Assembly (NCBI GenBank): GCA_019925105.1
Contig: JAHGAU010000032.1
Coordinates: forward strand, 434,001-498,000
Source: Niebla homalea
Lineage: Eukaryota > Ascomycota > Lecanoromycetes > Lecanorales > Ramalinaceae
Length of the DNA stretch: 64,000 nucleotides
Reading direction: 5' to 3'
Below are positions 45,055-56,384 of the stretch, piece by piece. The notes below the pieces were generated by a model. It ran no database searches, was not told where the DNA came from, and saw only the letters and a list, made by a program, of their open reading frames with translations. Position 1 is the first letter of the stretch. Every line of letters starts with the position of its first letter. The position numbers were made by a program, and so were the translations under genes.

Positions 45055-47255
45055 ATGCTATCAATCATCTTGTCTTTCATAATCCCTTTTTTCTCCTTCA
45101 GCCAGGCTTTGACCCAAGTCCAAACCAATGGTGCCTCCACCTGGGGAACTCTGAATGCGCCAACATATTCGGAATTCCTTACGAACAATCCGCTACCCAA
45201 CGGATACCCCTGGGGAACGAAGAAGGCCAATGACAGCAATCCTTACACTGAAGCGCCTGACACAGGCATCACCCGCTATTACCAGTTTACTCTGTCTCGA
45301 ACTCAGAAGGCCCCGGACGGGTATCTGCGAAATGTTATGCTCGTCAACGATCAATTTCCTGGACCCATGATTGAAGCTAACTGGGGAGACTGGATTGAGG
45401 GTATTTTTCACAGCTGACACTCGCATCGTACAATGCCTAGTTATTGATCCATGATTATAGTTCAAGTTACCAATAATATCGCAAATCCTGAAGAAGGTAC
45501 CGCAATGCATTGGCATGGCCTCTTGCAGAAAGCCACACCATGGTTCGACGGCACGCCAAGTGTTCAGCAATGCCCGATCGCGCCTGGAGCAACCTTTACG
45601 TAAGGCGCCCCTGAATGCTGCCTAGGAGAATGCTAAAGAAGAGAAGTTACCGATTCAAGGCCGACCTCTACGGGACTTCATGGTATCATTCTCACTACTC
45701 AGCTCAATACGCTGGAGGCCTGTTGGGACCCATGATTATTCACGGCCCATCTAATTACGACTATGATATCGACCTTGGCCCTGTCTTGCTATCAGACTGT
45801 AAGCAAGATAGATTACCCTTAATTGACGTAGCTAATATCTGTCAGATTTCCACAAAGATTATTTTCAAATCGTGACGGAATGTGAGCAGTGAACCATACA
45901 GTCACTCCACTCATACCCACGTTGACACTCCACAGTGGAAGGTACCGATCAGAGCAAATGGCTGCAATATTCAGACAACAATCTCATCAACGGCAAGATG
46001 AGTTTCGACTGCGCAAGTACAAATGTGACAGGAAATTGCACCAACAATGCGCCCCTCGCACAGTTCAAATTCCAAAAAGGAAAGGCTCACAGACTTCGCC
46101 TGGTCAACACTGGAGCTGCTGGGCAGGAGGTCTTCTCCATCGATGGACACGAGTTGACTGTGATCGCTAATGACTTTGTACCAATTCAACCGTATACAAC
46201 CCAACATGTCTTTCTCGGGGTGCGTATTCTGTCTGCTGCTGCAGAAGTGAGCATGGCATGCCGTTGCTAATTCCCCATAGATCGGCCAACGGACGGACGT
46301 GGTCGTCCAAGCCAATGGAGATAGCAATGGCTCTTATTGGATGCGCTCCAATATTTCCACAATTTGCAACCTTCCCCTTCAGCCACAAGCCTTAGCTGAG
46401 GTCTACTATGAGGACGCCGACACCAGCAAGCAACCAGCCACGCAGCCATGGCCTTACACCGACAATGGACAATGCAACAATGATGATCTGTCCCTCACGA
46501 CACCCATCTACAATATGACTCCCGCCGCCAATCCCGCAAAGACATTCCAAGTAATCATGGATGAGGTTGTGAACTCAACTGGGTACCGGAATTGGCGCCT
46601 CAACGAACAAGCTTTTCGGGGCAACTACAACAACCCCTTGCTCCTCCTCGCGCAAGAGAAGGATCAGGAATGGGAACCAGAATGGAACGTTGTCCAGCCA
46701 GGAAATAGTACAACCGTCCGGCTTGTCATCAATAACAACTCGACTATCTCACATGTACGCATCCCCTCTGAAAGCTTCCTCGTGATCTCGGACCATGAAA
46801 CAAATACTGCCCCTTATTGCTGAGCAGACAGCTTTACTAATACTTTAGTTTCGTATAGCCAATGCACCTTCACGGACATAACATGTACATACTCCATGAC
46901 GGCGACGGCTTCTGGGACGGTTACTCTATCACCAACCCGCAGAACCCACAGCGTCGTGACGTCCAGATGTTGCGACCAAACGGCCACATTGTCGTTCAAT
47001 ATGATGCCGACAATCCGGGCATGTGGCCTTTTCACTGCCATATTGCGTGGCATCTTTCGCTGGTATGTAAACTGAGAGTAGACTTGTAGTTTATACTTAT
47101 GTGACTCACAGGGTCTCTACATGAACATCCTAGAGCGACCAGACGATATCACCTCCATGTCTATCCCAGATATTATGCCTCAGACTTGTGAGGATTGGGA
47201 CGCGTATACTTCTCGCGCGGTGGTCGATCAGATTGACTCGGGATTGAAACAGTAG
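45055..47255 (+). CDS. Laccase (secreted multicopper oxidase, ascomycete type)
   Basis: Eight exons, 45055-45400, 45461-45599, 45647-45798, 45846-45881, 45936-46219, 46281-46754, 46859-47062 and 47112-47255, give 592 aa in frame. The signal peptide is [18 protein letters not shown]. The four copper-binding blocks are present: [35 protein letters not shown] and [18 protein letters not shown]. The C-terminus DQIDSGLKQ carries the DSGL processing motif of ascomycete laccases. It oxidises phenols by one-electron transfer, reducing O2 to water outside the cell. Many N-glycosylation sequons (NNST, NGSY, NMT). A role in melanin, lignin breakdown or phenol coupling is possible; membership of the upstream cluster is uncertain. 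Three 46-bp tandem units follow 15 bp after the stop. Confidence 0.93.
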
Positions 47256-47269
47256 AAGTTGGAGAATTT

Positions 47270-47407
47270 GGAGCTGATTTAATCCGGGAGGAACCGACTG
47301 CGTGTACAATACTTTGGGGCTGATTCAATCCGGGAGGAACCGACTGCGTGTACAATACTTTGGGGCTGATTCAATCCGGGAGGAAGCGACTGCGTGTACA
47401 ATACTTT
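47270..47407 (+). repeat. Three tandem 46-bp units in the laccase 3' region
   Basis: Units at 47270-47315, 47316-47361 and 47362-47407 share GCTGATT.AATCCGGGAGGA and GCGTGTACAATACTTT. They differ at only a few positions. They probably lie in the 3' UTR. Confidence 0.9.
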
Positions 47408-48321
47408 GCTGCGGGTGGATGGAATGTGTCCTGTAGAATTATCAGTGTGAGAGTACATCATTGGCGTATTTCTTCATCAGAGAATCTGAAGAAAGCTATT
47501 GCGGCGCTAAAACATATAAGGCGTTGTTTAAGCCTTGATGATGATGTAACAGAGACCTAAGTCCACAGAATTTCTACAACGATCCAATGAAGGACATTTG
47601 TCTAGAGGAGCTGGAGGGACCACATAATCCGTCCGTCTATGGCTCGATTTTCATTCCTTGTAACGGAATAGCTTGATCTGCCTCCTACTCTATGAGAAGG
47701 TGATATCATTATGAGTCACGAGGTCCCATCCTCCCCAGAGACCCACCCACGAGCTCCCAGGATGACAAAGGATTGGTGTCTTGTCATCTGTACCATTGTG
47801 GTGATTATGGCGGAGGTCAGCCTCTGAAGCGTTGCCTTCCTACCACGTCTGACACCGACAGTGGACCTGCTGACTGGAGTGTCAAGCGGGCACCGAAGCT
47901 CAGATTTTGTCTTAGGTGAGCTACCGGCATTGCCTCGAGCATGGGCCTCTCAGACAGGGATGTAATTGCCTGAGATAGGAGTCGGTCAGCACTGAGCGTG
48001 CTTGGGAATGAGGCTCGATTTTGATACCTGTAATCTTGATCGTCCACAATACCGATACAGACTCCTTCGTTTTTAATCCTCCTGAGATTACCCCTTGACC
48101 GCTGCTTGAATGTTAGACCGGTTGCGATGACGATATCAAGTACATGATGATTCAGAAGCTGACGCGACTTCCAAAGAGTGTGCATGACCGAGGCGAACAG
48201 GACTGGCGGGTGTCTTGATGTTGGTCCGAACCTTGTACGGTCGAGCAATGAGAAGTAGTATAAAGGACTGAACTGGAGCTTTTTGAACATCAGAAACCGC
48301 TCACATAACAAAGCACTCGAC
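47408..48321. other. Intergenic, nothing recognised
   Basis: The minus-strand frame over 47817-48332 has no family features and overlaps the DAHP synthase 5' region. It is treated as spurious. Confidence 0.45.
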
Positions 48322-49711
48322 ATGCCCATCAAAGTCCCTCAATTTACCGAGCAGCAGGTGCTGACCATGGAGGATTCCAGAGGTAAGGCCTTCTCTCCTC
48401 CCAATGTCACAACAAATGGCTGAAGAAGACCTTCAATATAGTTCTCACCTCAAAGACTTTGCCAACTCCACGGCAATTACAGTCCCGAATTGTCACCAAA
48501 GTAATCACTCTCTCATTCCCCTTGCGTCGTTTCCTCCTGCGTTATCCGTCTCACGTTGTTCCCCATCTAATGCCACTACCTTTTCCTTCACACGAACCTA
48601 TCTCATCTAATCACCCTCTCCCAATCGGTAGTCCCCTGCGGCAGCGCAACTCATTCTCAACGCCCGCCGCGAAATCGCCTCTGTTATATCGCAGCGTTCG
48701 GACAAGCTCCTGGTGGCAGTAGGCCCCTGCTCCATCCACGATCCTGCCAGCGCGCTCGACTATGCTCGCAAACTCAGCGCCCTTAGCCACACTTTGTCCT
48801 CCGATCTCAAAATCGTCATGCGCGTCTACCTTGAGAAACCACGAACCAATACTGGATGGAAGGGTCTGATCAATGACCCAGACCTAGACGAAACGTTTGA
48901 TATCCCCAAGGGTCTCGCCAAAGCCCGGCAGTTGTTCGCAGACGTGGCGGATCTTGGGCTTCCAATCGTGACAGAGATGCTGGATACTATCTCCCCGCAA
49001 TATTTCGATGATCTCGTCTCCCTAGGAGCAATAGGTGCCAGGACCACGGAGAGTCAGCTACATCGGGAGCTAGCGAGCGGGTTGTCTTTTCCTGTGGGTT
49101 TCAAGAATGGGACCGATGGTGGGGTGGGCGTGGCGGTGAATGGGATCAAAGCTGCTAGGGCAAGACATCATGTTATTGGGGTCACGAAGGAAGGAAAGGC
49201 AGCAGTGATGCAAACGCGAGGGAATGAGAATGCCTTTGTGATCTTGAGAGGGGGATCCGGGGGCACTAATTACGATGAGAGAAGTATTGACAAAGCAAAG
49301 GAGGAGCTAAGGAAAGCGGGGATGAGGGGGGTGGTTGTCGTGGATTGTTCGCATGGTGAGTTCTCTTTCTCTTTCCATCCATCGAGAAGGCAATTTCCAA
49401 CAGGGAGAGGGAAAGCTTTTGCTGAATACTGCTCTTTAGGTAATTCGAGCAAGAATTATCGCAATCAACCATTGGTGGCGGCAAATATTGCTGATCAGAT
49501 TCGAGCGGGTGATAAAGGTATTGTGGGGTTGATGCTGGAGTCAAACCTTTATGAGGGTAGGCAAGACCTATCGCCGAGTAAGCCGATGGCTTTACGTAGA
49601 GGGGTCTCAATTACCGATGGATGTATTGGTTGGGAGACGACCGAGTCTGTTCTGCACAATCTGGCGGCAGCTGTTCGAGAACGCCGGATGATTGAACAAC
49701 AAGATTGGTGA
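48322..49711 (+). CDS. 3-deoxy-7-phosphoheptulonate (DAHP) synthase
   Basis: Four exons, 48322-48382, 48442-48500, 48632-49355 and 49440-49711, give 371 aa, the usual type I AroG/ARO3/ARO4 size. It condenses phosphoenolpyruvate and erythrose 4-phosphate, the first step of the shikimate pathway. Motifs are LLVAVGPCSIHDP (residues about 66-78), RVYLEKPRTNTGWKGLINDP, EMLDTISPQYFDDL, GAIGARTTESQLHRELASG, FKNGTDG and VVVVDCSHGNSSKN. The last is restored by removing an 84-nt stop-free intron (49356-49439). It could be the housekeeping enzyme or a cluster-associated copy; the N-terminus is shorter and less conserved (MPIKVPQFTEQQVLTMEDSR) than usual. The feedback type (Phe or Tyr) cannot be told. 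Confidence 0.9.
49356..49439 (+). other. Stop-free 84-nt intron in DAHP synthase
   Basis: GTGAGT donor, CTCTTTAG acceptor, length divisible by three. The retained translation (EFSFSFHPSRRQFP...) interrupts the invariant DCSHGNSSKN. Confidence 0.85.
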
Positions 49712-50288
49712 GGTACTTTGTCGTGAACCTGGAAGTGCTGTTCTATCTTGTAATGTAATATAGCATAGACTTATGTGTGGGGACATGCAGCAATTCAGTC
49801 AAGCTTGATCTTCACGGTAGGGAAGCACAGAGCTTACACACCGAAGATCATCCTAAATAGGCGGTTAAGATATACTACAATATTTTTTAGGCAAGCCGGC
49901 TAGATTGAAACTCTTATTAAATGTCGGGGCGACAAGACTAAAAACAGCTATGCCATGATGTCCATATGTAGGAGTGCTTGATTTTGTTGTTTGAAGTCAA
50001 TGAAATACAAGGGAGAGATTGTCAGATGAGTGAGGGTGCATTGATATGCACATTGATTGAAACTATCTAGATCCGTAGGTAAGGGGAAGAAGACATGCAT
50101 AAGATACAAGATACTTTGACCTGTACTCAGATGTAGAAGAATATACCGGGACCTGGCCAAGACCTTTAGCCGACCTGTAAGGCGCACAGCCCTAATCTGT
50201 AGCCCTTATCTACCACAGTTTTGTGGATCTTCGACGACATCAAGATTGAAAACTGGATTAGGTTATTCCCCTCTACAGGTCATCCATC
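49712..50288. other. Intergenic, nothing recognised
   Basis: 577 bp between the DAHP synthase stop and the UTP7 start. It is AT-richer than its neighbours and includes the UTP7 promoter. Confidence 0.4.
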
Positions 50289-51968
50289 ATGGAATCAGAA
50301 GCTGAGATTCTTGTTGACAGGCCTTCAAAGACGCCTCAAGAACCCTCGGCATTAGCGAAAGCTGCCCTTGCAGACCGGTCGGCCATCGATCCTGAGGCCG
50401 TAGCTCTCAAAGCTCGTCAAGTCGAAGCTCAACACAAGTATGGCCGAGGGCGCAAGATCCGGCATCAGTCGGTCAAGGATAAGAAGCTGAGGTCCAATCT
50501 CAAAAAATTGGAGACAAAATACAAAGATGCCACCCTGCAAGCCAAGGACGCTGAGATCCTACTCGAACATGAACCAGGTTTCCTCGAGCCCGAGCACGAA
50601 TTGGAGCGCACTTATAAAATACGGCAGGACGAGATTCAGAAGGACTTGTCCATCGAAACTGCAAAGAAGAGGTTTGAGCTGAAGTTGGACCCGCGCCTTG
50701 GTCCCTACTCTTGCGATTACACCCACAATGGCCGAGGCCTTCTCCTCTCTGGTCGCAAGGGTCATGTGGCCGCCATACCGGACTGGCGGGTTGGCACGTT
50801 AGGTTGCGATTTACAGCTTGCTGAGACGATTCGGGATGCGCGCTGGCTGCACAATGACCAGTATTTTGCCGTTGCGCAGAAAAAGTACACCTACATATAC
50901 GATCGTGCGGGAGTGGAACTGCATTGCCTGCGGCAGCACATTGAGGTCAAGGCGCTGGAGTTCCTGAGATATCATTTTCTGTTGGCGAGTGTGGGCAATG
51001 CAGGTTATCTGAAGTATACCGACACCTCGACCGGGCAGATGGTGATCGAAATGCCAACTCTTAAGCAAGGAAGGCCAACAAGCTTGACACAGAACCCGTG
51101 GAACGCGTTGCTGCATCTCGGGCATCAGAATGGATGCGTGACCCTCTGGAGTCCAAATAGCACAACACCTTTGGTGAAGATGTTGGCACATCGGGGTCCT
51201 GTACGGGCCCTCGGCGTTGACAGAGAGGGAAGGTACATGGTCAGTACGGGCCAGGACATGAAAATGGCTGTATGGGACATCAGGATGTTCAAGCCGGTGC
51301 ACGAATATTTCTTGAGACGGCCCGGACAGAGTGTCGCAATCAGTGACACAGGTTTGACAGCTATTGGTTGGGGTACGCAAATGAGTGTTTGGAAGGGGCT
51401 GTTTGACAAAGCCAAGGCCGTGCAAGAGAAAGTACGAAGCCCGTACATGGCCTGGGGAGGTGATGGACAGAGCGTAGAGCGGGTGCGTTGGTGCCCTTTT
51501 GAGGATGTACTCGGCATTGCGCACGATAAAGGTTTCTCCAGCATTATTGTGCCTGGAGCAGGCGAGCCGAACTTCGATGCACTAGAGGCGAACCCATATG
51601 AGACCACGAACCAGCGACAAGAGAGTGAGGTGAAAGGTCTGCTGAACAAGCTGCAGCCGGAGATGATATCGCTCAATCCGGACTACGTAGGCAAGTTGGA
51701 TCTGGTGTCTGCCGAGGAGAGGAGGAAGGAGAAAGATCTGGATCGGAAGCCAGAAGATCCCGTCTCGAAGATCAAGAACCGCGGGCGGGGCAAGAACAGT
51801 AGTCTGAGAAAACACCTGCGAAAGAAGGGGAAGAGGAACGTGATCGACGAGACAAGGATGAGGGTTGAGGACCTGCGAAAAGAGACCAATCGCAAGTCAC
51901 GAGTGGTCAAGAAAAATGAAGCGGATCTGGGCCCGGCATTGGAGAGGTTCAAGCGGAAAGCTGGATGA
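50289..51968 (+). CDS. UTP7: U3 snoRNP-associated WD-repeat protein Utp7 (BING4/WDR46)
   Basis: A single exon of 559 aa starts at the ATG at 50289. A basic coiled N-terminus (KYGRGRKIRHQSVKDKKLRS) leads into a WD40 propeller (ARWLHNDQYFAVAQKKYTYI, GHQNGCVTLWSP, MAVWDIRMFKPVHEYF). The BING4 C-terminal domain has GWGTQMSVWKGLFDKA, SPYMAWGGDGQSVERVRWCP and GAGEPNFDALEANPYET. The tail is very basic. It works in the nucleolar small-subunit processome, in early 18S rRNA processing. No lesion; housekeeping. Confidence 0.92.
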   Translation: MESEAEILVDRPSKTPQEPSALAKAALADRSAIDPEAVALKARQVEAQHKYGRGRKIRHQSVKDKKLRSNLKKLETKYKDATLQAKDAEILLEHEPGFLEPEHELERTYKIRQDEIQKDLSIETAKKRFELKLDPRLGPYSCDYTHNGRGLLLSGRKGHVAAIPDWRVGTLGCDLQLAETIRDARWLHNDQYFAVAQKKYTYIYDRAGVELHCLRQHIEVKALEFLRYHFLLASVGNAGYLKYTDTSTGQMVIEMPTLKQGRPTSLTQNPWNALLHLGHQNGCVTLWSPNSTTPLVKMLAHRGPVRALGVDREGRYMVSTGQDMKMAVWDIRMFKPVHEYFLRRPGQSVAISDTGLTAIGWGTQMSVWKGLFDKAKAVQEKVRSPYMAWGGDGQSVERVRWCPFEDVLGIAHDKGFSSIIVPGAGEPNFDALEANPYETTNQRQESEVKGLLNKLQPEMISLNPDYVGKLDLVSAEERRKEKDLDRKPEDPVSKIKNRGRGKNSSLRKHLRKKGKRNVIDETRMRVEDLRKETNRKSRVVKKNEADLGPALERFKRKAG

Positions 51969-53270
51969 TTGACATCTTTCGATAAAGCTCTCTGTCTCTG
52001 GGCATATCACACCATACGTCATCTTCAGCGGTCGCTGAGGACGTTTCCCTCTTCAACCCCCGAGGCTCGCGACTGCAGACTTGGCTCCAAACCATCAAGA
52101 GCACAGTAAGAATCCAGGTAAACCCTCGGCACTGGAACATTCGTCCCAACCGCGTCCAGTCTAGGAACGGTCCAGAGATTTGTCGTCACCTCGCAGCGAC
52201 GTTTGCTTCCGGATGTGGCTTCAAAGAACTTCTCATCCTCAAATCTGGTCTTCTAGCAACAACCCAGGTGAATGAGTGGTCTTACAACAATATCTCTTCC
52301 GTTCCTCGACCTAAAGAAGTCTTGAGGAGGTTTTTGCACCACCATTTGTCGACCATCAACACCCTGCAGGCATGTGAATGTCGTATCCTTCGACTCCGGC
52401 ATGATCCATGTTTCACAAATACAGCTATTGATCGAACACCTCCTTTGCCATGACTATCCCCATTGTAGTAATCGCTATCCGCTGCAGAAGCAGGAGCAGA
52501 GGCAGTTGCCGTGACGGAATTTACTCCCTTACTCTACAGCACTCTGGAATAGCTACATCTACAATTCGGCCCGGCCAGAAAGGTACACGCATCTCTTTAG
52601 CAAGCCCCTGGCTTATTTTCTGCATAGCAAAAGTACTTGAAACGATCAAAGTCACTTTGCACGCGTCTTCAAGTAGAAAGGAAATCCCATATGAATCCAC
52701 CGTTCGAGCGAATGTGGGGAAGGGAGCAAGGTCCAGGCGGACGCAAGTACAGTCGTTTATGTCTGATGGTCGTCGAAGTAGGTAGACAAATACATCATGT
52801 AGTACATATTGAAGATCCTACTCTCGCTCTAAACCCTCTCGCCGTTGCGATGGATTGTTACTCATCGTACCGTGCTCTCCTGTCACATGTCTTTTGTCCC
52901 ATACTCAGTTCTACATCAGGATTCTGTTCGATTATAGATGTCTCCCACGGCGTTCCCATCAGGACGCCGGGATCATCTGTATTTTGTAGACGTTGGGGGA
53001 GGGTCCTGAGGGGAGCTTGGGTGGGCCTAAGAGATGATCTAGAAGAGGTTTGAGGGTGTGTTCGCAGTATGATTTCGGTTCAGAGATTGGACATACTACT
53101 GCAAGTGCATTGAATGAAGTCATTAAGCAGGATGGTCTGGTGCTAAAGTCCATTGTGCAACACAGGGACCATGAGAGTGGAAAGGAGTAGCACGTAAGGT
53201 TTGATGGGCTTTCAGAAAAGTGCCGGCTTCATGCCACGGTTGTTCATGATATTTCAACGTCTCTAAGAAG
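51969..53270. other. Intergenic between converging UTP7 and TSR1
   Basis: 1.3 kb with only short unconserved frames. No gene supported. Confidence 0.5.
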
Positions 53271-55808
53271 TTATCGATGACGGTGCGCCCTCGGCCTCAG
53301 CAACTTCCATATCCACCTCCCCAATCCCCGCCTCATCTCCCCCATCTCCCCTTCACCGTCCCCACCATTCCCTGGCCAAGCCACCGCCCCCCTCGGCCAA
53401 ACCCTCTTATAAAGACTCACGCCCACTGCATCCTGGGGATTAATCTTTGCATCAAACGTTGCTTTGAAATACCCATGCGTGCCCAAGCTCTCCTTGATGA
53501 AACCCGCCCTCCCCCGCTTCGTCCACAGCTGCAACGCTTTAAACCAGGCCACGTCCTCAGCGTTGAAAAACATGTACCGCACCGTGACGAGTTTACGGTG
53601 GATCTTGTAAGGGTGGCCGGTCAGGATGGCGCGTTTGGCGATGATGCGGGAGGGGGAAGGGGGGAGAGTCGTGCCTGTGGCGATGAGGTTGAGGTTGTTG
53701 GTTGTGGGGCTGGGACTGGTGGAGCGCTGGAAGAAGAGAGCGGGGACGGATCCCCAGGTTATGGGGCCGGTGAAGGTGGCGACGGCGGTTCTGCCTGGGT
53801 GGAGGTAGCGCAGGAACTGGTGGACGTCGTTAGGGGTGTTGCTTTGGTGAGAAAAGAGTGGATGGATGAGGAAACGGCGGGGCCCAATTTGGAGGATGAG
53901 TTCGTCTTTGGATCTAAGGGGAACGGGGTGGGAGGAGGACAGGGTGATGGAGATGTTAATGACGCTGCGTTTGTGTTCGTGACAGAGAATGGAGTATAGG
54001 GCGAGTGGCTTTGTTGGGTTGTGACTTTGACGGAGGGAAAGGGGTACAGAGCGAAGGTGGACGTGCACCCTGGTGCCAGGGTCAACGCCGCCAACGAGAG
54101 CTTCCCTCTCAACTCGGTGGCAAGTTCGCCTGTAGTCAGGGACTGGCAGTAAGCGATTCCAGTCTTCGAGCTCGTAGGGTCGGTCTTCCGTAGTGTCCCA
54201 GGGGCTGGTTCTGAGCGACTTGAGGCCTCTGTATTTGGCTAGTCGTTCCCGAGCGAGCACGTTCGGATGGAGTTCGATCTCATCAGGGTAATCGAGGTCT
54301 TCCTTGGCCTCATCTTTGCGGGAAGCACGATAGGCTTCAATCTGAGCGGCCTCGTCGTTAGGAGAAGGGTCGAGGAACATCTCTGATTGGGGATATTCCG
54401 AGGCATCCTCAGTTGGTTCGAGCTGAGTCATTTGCTCAACACCTTCGAGTCTATCTTGCGGAAGAGCTGAGGTTTCCACTGGGACGTCAGCGCCACCCTC
54501 GACTGTTTCTTCATAGTCGGAGCCTGAATCAGACATGTCGCCAAGGAACCAAGCTGATTGATAATTTGATGTTCCTTTCGGTAGTCGTTTGGGTGGTTGC
54601 GGAAGGTGGGTTTCGTCATCGGAATAGTAATGATGATCGTCGAGCAAAACCCCCTTTCGCTGGGATGTCGCCTCAGAAACAGACATCTCATCAAAATCGT
54701 TCATAGGGGCTTCGTAGGGTGCAAGCTCGTCAAGAGTTTCTTGTTCCGCATCAGGTACGGCCAGTGTCTGCTGATCTTCAGGGCCATGATCGAGTTTCAT
54801 TTCGTCGGCTTTTCGCTTTCTGGAAATTGGCAACGTAGCATTGGTGATTTTTTCAATCTGGAAATGACCCCAATCTCCCACCTGCACGAGTCGATTCGCT
54901 TTCATGCCTTTGCCCCTAACAACTCCAGTGATGATCACCTCTCCCCTGTCGCCCGTGTCGACAATATCAGTATTGGGCCACTGCACATCCTCGGCAAGTA
55001 TCCAGCTCCTGTCCTCCCTCCACTTGACTTGCATTGGCGTAGTGCTGCAAAGCGAACGTATGACATTGGCAGACTCGCTATCCGAATCCAGGTTGAAGAC
55101 CCTCTCCTGTCCCGGCAAGAAATGAGTGATCCAGCTTTTTAGACTTGCAGTGACCTGGCCCCGTCTCTTCGCAGGCTCCAGTGAATCGAGTCCTTGGACC
55201 ATGGTGAGCACACTACTGACGCCTTGACCCTCGACAGCTCTTAACAGCATTTCACTTTCCTCTCCAGCTTCCTTTTCCGCTGACAACACAAAGACGATGA
55301 AGTCAGCAATGCGACATGCATCCATGACCTCCACCAAAGTCCTCTGCACCTTCAAAAACATCAGAGTCTGCTTGAATCTGTCCACCCACACTCTCAAATG
55401 TCCCATGACCGGCCATTGGGCCTCTGAGTCTGAAGCCTCCCCTAGCCGCTCAATGGCCTTCTGAACATCGACGTCCTCGCAAAGGGGCACCACAGCAACA
55501 ACCCTAGGGGCTCCATGAACTCCACGAAATAGGGAGGTTCGTTTAGAATTTTCACTATCCTTGACAACCCGCAGCTGCTTGGCCTTGTTTCTCCGATCGA
55601 TTTTGGACATGATTTGCTGGTGAGGCGTCTCTCTTCGACCCTTCTTTTTGGATCCTTCGGTCTTGCCCTTGGACAGCTCCTTAAGGACCGACTTGGTGGT
55701 ATGCCGGGATTTGAAAGGCTTATGGATATTTTGCGAGGACTTCCTGTGGTGGAAAGCCTCTGGCGCCATAGCTGGACCAGACTTGAAGCGAAAGGGAATC
55801 GCACTCAT
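53271..55808 (-). CDS. TSR1: Ribosome biogenesis protein Tsr1
   Basis: A single exon of 845 aa. The ATG at 55808 (MSAIPFRFKSGPAMAPEAF) is chosen over the longer open frame, which has no conserved sequence before it; Met14 is an alternative. Features of the TSR1/BMS1 family include KPFKSRHTTKSVLKELSKGK at the N-terminus and the degenerate GTPase-like domain with VVAVVPLCEDVD and DFIVFVLSAEKE. An acidic middle follows (DEMSVSEATSQRKG, DSDEDYEETVEG-like). The C-terminal AARP2CN/DUF663 parts have YRGLKSLRTSPWD, HRKLVTVRYMFFN, ED-VAWFKALQLWTKRGR and ESLGTHGYFKATFD. It accompanies cytoplasmic pre-40S maturation. It is divergent from DPH3 with 209 bp between the starts. Confidence 0.92.
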   Translation of the reverse strand: MSAIPFRFKSGPAMAPEAFHHRKSSQNIHKPFKSRHTTKSVLKELSKGKTEGSKKKGRRETPHQQIMSKIDRRNKAKQLRVVKDSENSKRTSLFRGVHGAPRVVAVVPLCEDVDVQKAIERLGEASDSEAQWPVMGHLRVWVDRFKQTLMFLKVQRTLVEVMDACRIADFIVFVLSAEKEAGEESEMLLRAVEGQGVSSVLTMVQGLDSLEPAKRRGQVTASLKSWITHFLPGQERVFNLDSDSESANVIRSLCSTTPMQVKWREDRSWILAEDVQWPNTDIVDTGDRGEVIITGVVRGKGMKANRLVQVGDWGHFQIEKITNATLPISRKRKADEMKLDHGPEDQQTLAVPDAEQETLDELAPYEAPMNDFDEMSVSEATSQRKGVLLDDHHYYSDDETHLPQPPKRLPKGTSNYQSAWFLGDMSDSGSDYEETVEGGADVPVETSALPQDRLEGVEQMTQLEPTEDASEYPQSEMFLDPSPNDEAAQIEAYRASRKDEAKEDLDYPDEIELHPNVLARERLAKYRGLKSLRTSPWDTTEDRPYELEDWNRLLPVPDYRRTCHRVEREALVGGVDPGTRVHVHLRSVPLSLRQSHNPTKPLALYSILCHEHKRSVINISITLSSSHPVPLRSKDELILQIGPRRFLIHPLFSHQSNTPNDVHQFLRYLHPGRTAVATFTGPITWGSVPALFFQRSTSPSPTTNNLNLIATGTTLPPSPSRIIAKRAILTGHPYKIHRKLVTVRYMFFNAEDVAWFKALQLWTKRGRAGFIKESLGTHGYFKATFDAKINPQDAVGVSLYKRVWPRGAVAWPGNGGDGEGEMGEMRRGLGRWIWKLLRPRAHRHR

Positions 55809-56017
55809 GGCGACTGATGAGAAGGCCAATTCGTGGCAAGAGAGAGAGATATTGTGCTGAGGAAGTTTTACACGAAGAAGCCTTATCTTATCGTCCACGG
55901 CACCAATTCCGCACTTCTCCGCAAAATTGTTCAGACAAGCCGAGTCAGATCTTGTTTTGTAATACTCACCACTAAGCACACCTTCAACCACAGCTCCAGT
56001 AGGTGAATCTTATCATC
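55809..56017. promoter_or_regulatory. Bidirectional promoter of TSR1 and DPH3
   Basis: 209 bp separate the two start codons, which face away from each other. Both products serve translation (40S assembly and eEF2 modification), so shared control is plausible but not shown. Confidence 0.5.
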
Positions 56018-56320
56018 ATGTCATTTTACGATGAGATTGAGATCGAGGATATGACCTATCACGAAGACACAAGCTTGTACACATTTCCATGTCCTTGCGG
56101 AGACCAATTTGAGATCTCGCTGGGGGACTTGCGGGACGGTGAGGAAGTGGCCGTGTGTCCGAGCTGTAGCTTGCAGATCAAGGTGATCTTTGACGTGGTA
56201 TGTGTTCACCTTGAGGTTTTGAAGTAAGTATGTGCGGGCTAATAGTGTCCTTGATAGGATGATCTACCAGAGGACAAAGAGGGAGGGCCAGGGGCGTTAC
56301 CCGTGGCGGTTGCTGCTTGA
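56018..56320 (+). CDS. DPH3: Diphthamide biosynthesis protein 3 (CSL zinc finger)
   Basis: Exons 56018-56197 and 56258-56320 with a 60-nt intron give 80 aa. [17 protein letters not shown] starts the protein. The four metal ligands are in [11 protein letters not shown] and [17 protein letters not shown]. The second exon adds [10 protein letters not shown] and ends PVAVAA. It is the electron donor to the DPH1-DPH2 radical enzyme in diphthamide synthesis on eEF2, and it also acts with Elongator (KTI11). The CSL domain is complete and the length matches the family. Confidence 0.93.
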
Positions 56321-56384
56321 AGTGTGAGGCATCATAGTAGAGAGGCCCGAGGACAGCAAACAACAAAGCATGCTGTCATTTGCA

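Noticed and set aside
15900..47255. Polyketide synthase, NRPS or UbiA-type prenyltransferase core, or a Zn2Cys6 regulator
   Set aside because: No ketosynthase, adenylation, prenyltransferase or C6 zinc-cluster motif was found in any frame.
50811..51524. Long minus-strand frame inside UTP7
   Set aside because: It lies fully antisense to a conserved single-exon gene; codon shadow.
53277..53999. Plus-strand 240-codon frame antisense to TSR1
   Set aside because: Pro- and Gly-rich shadow of the TSR1 C-terminal coding region.
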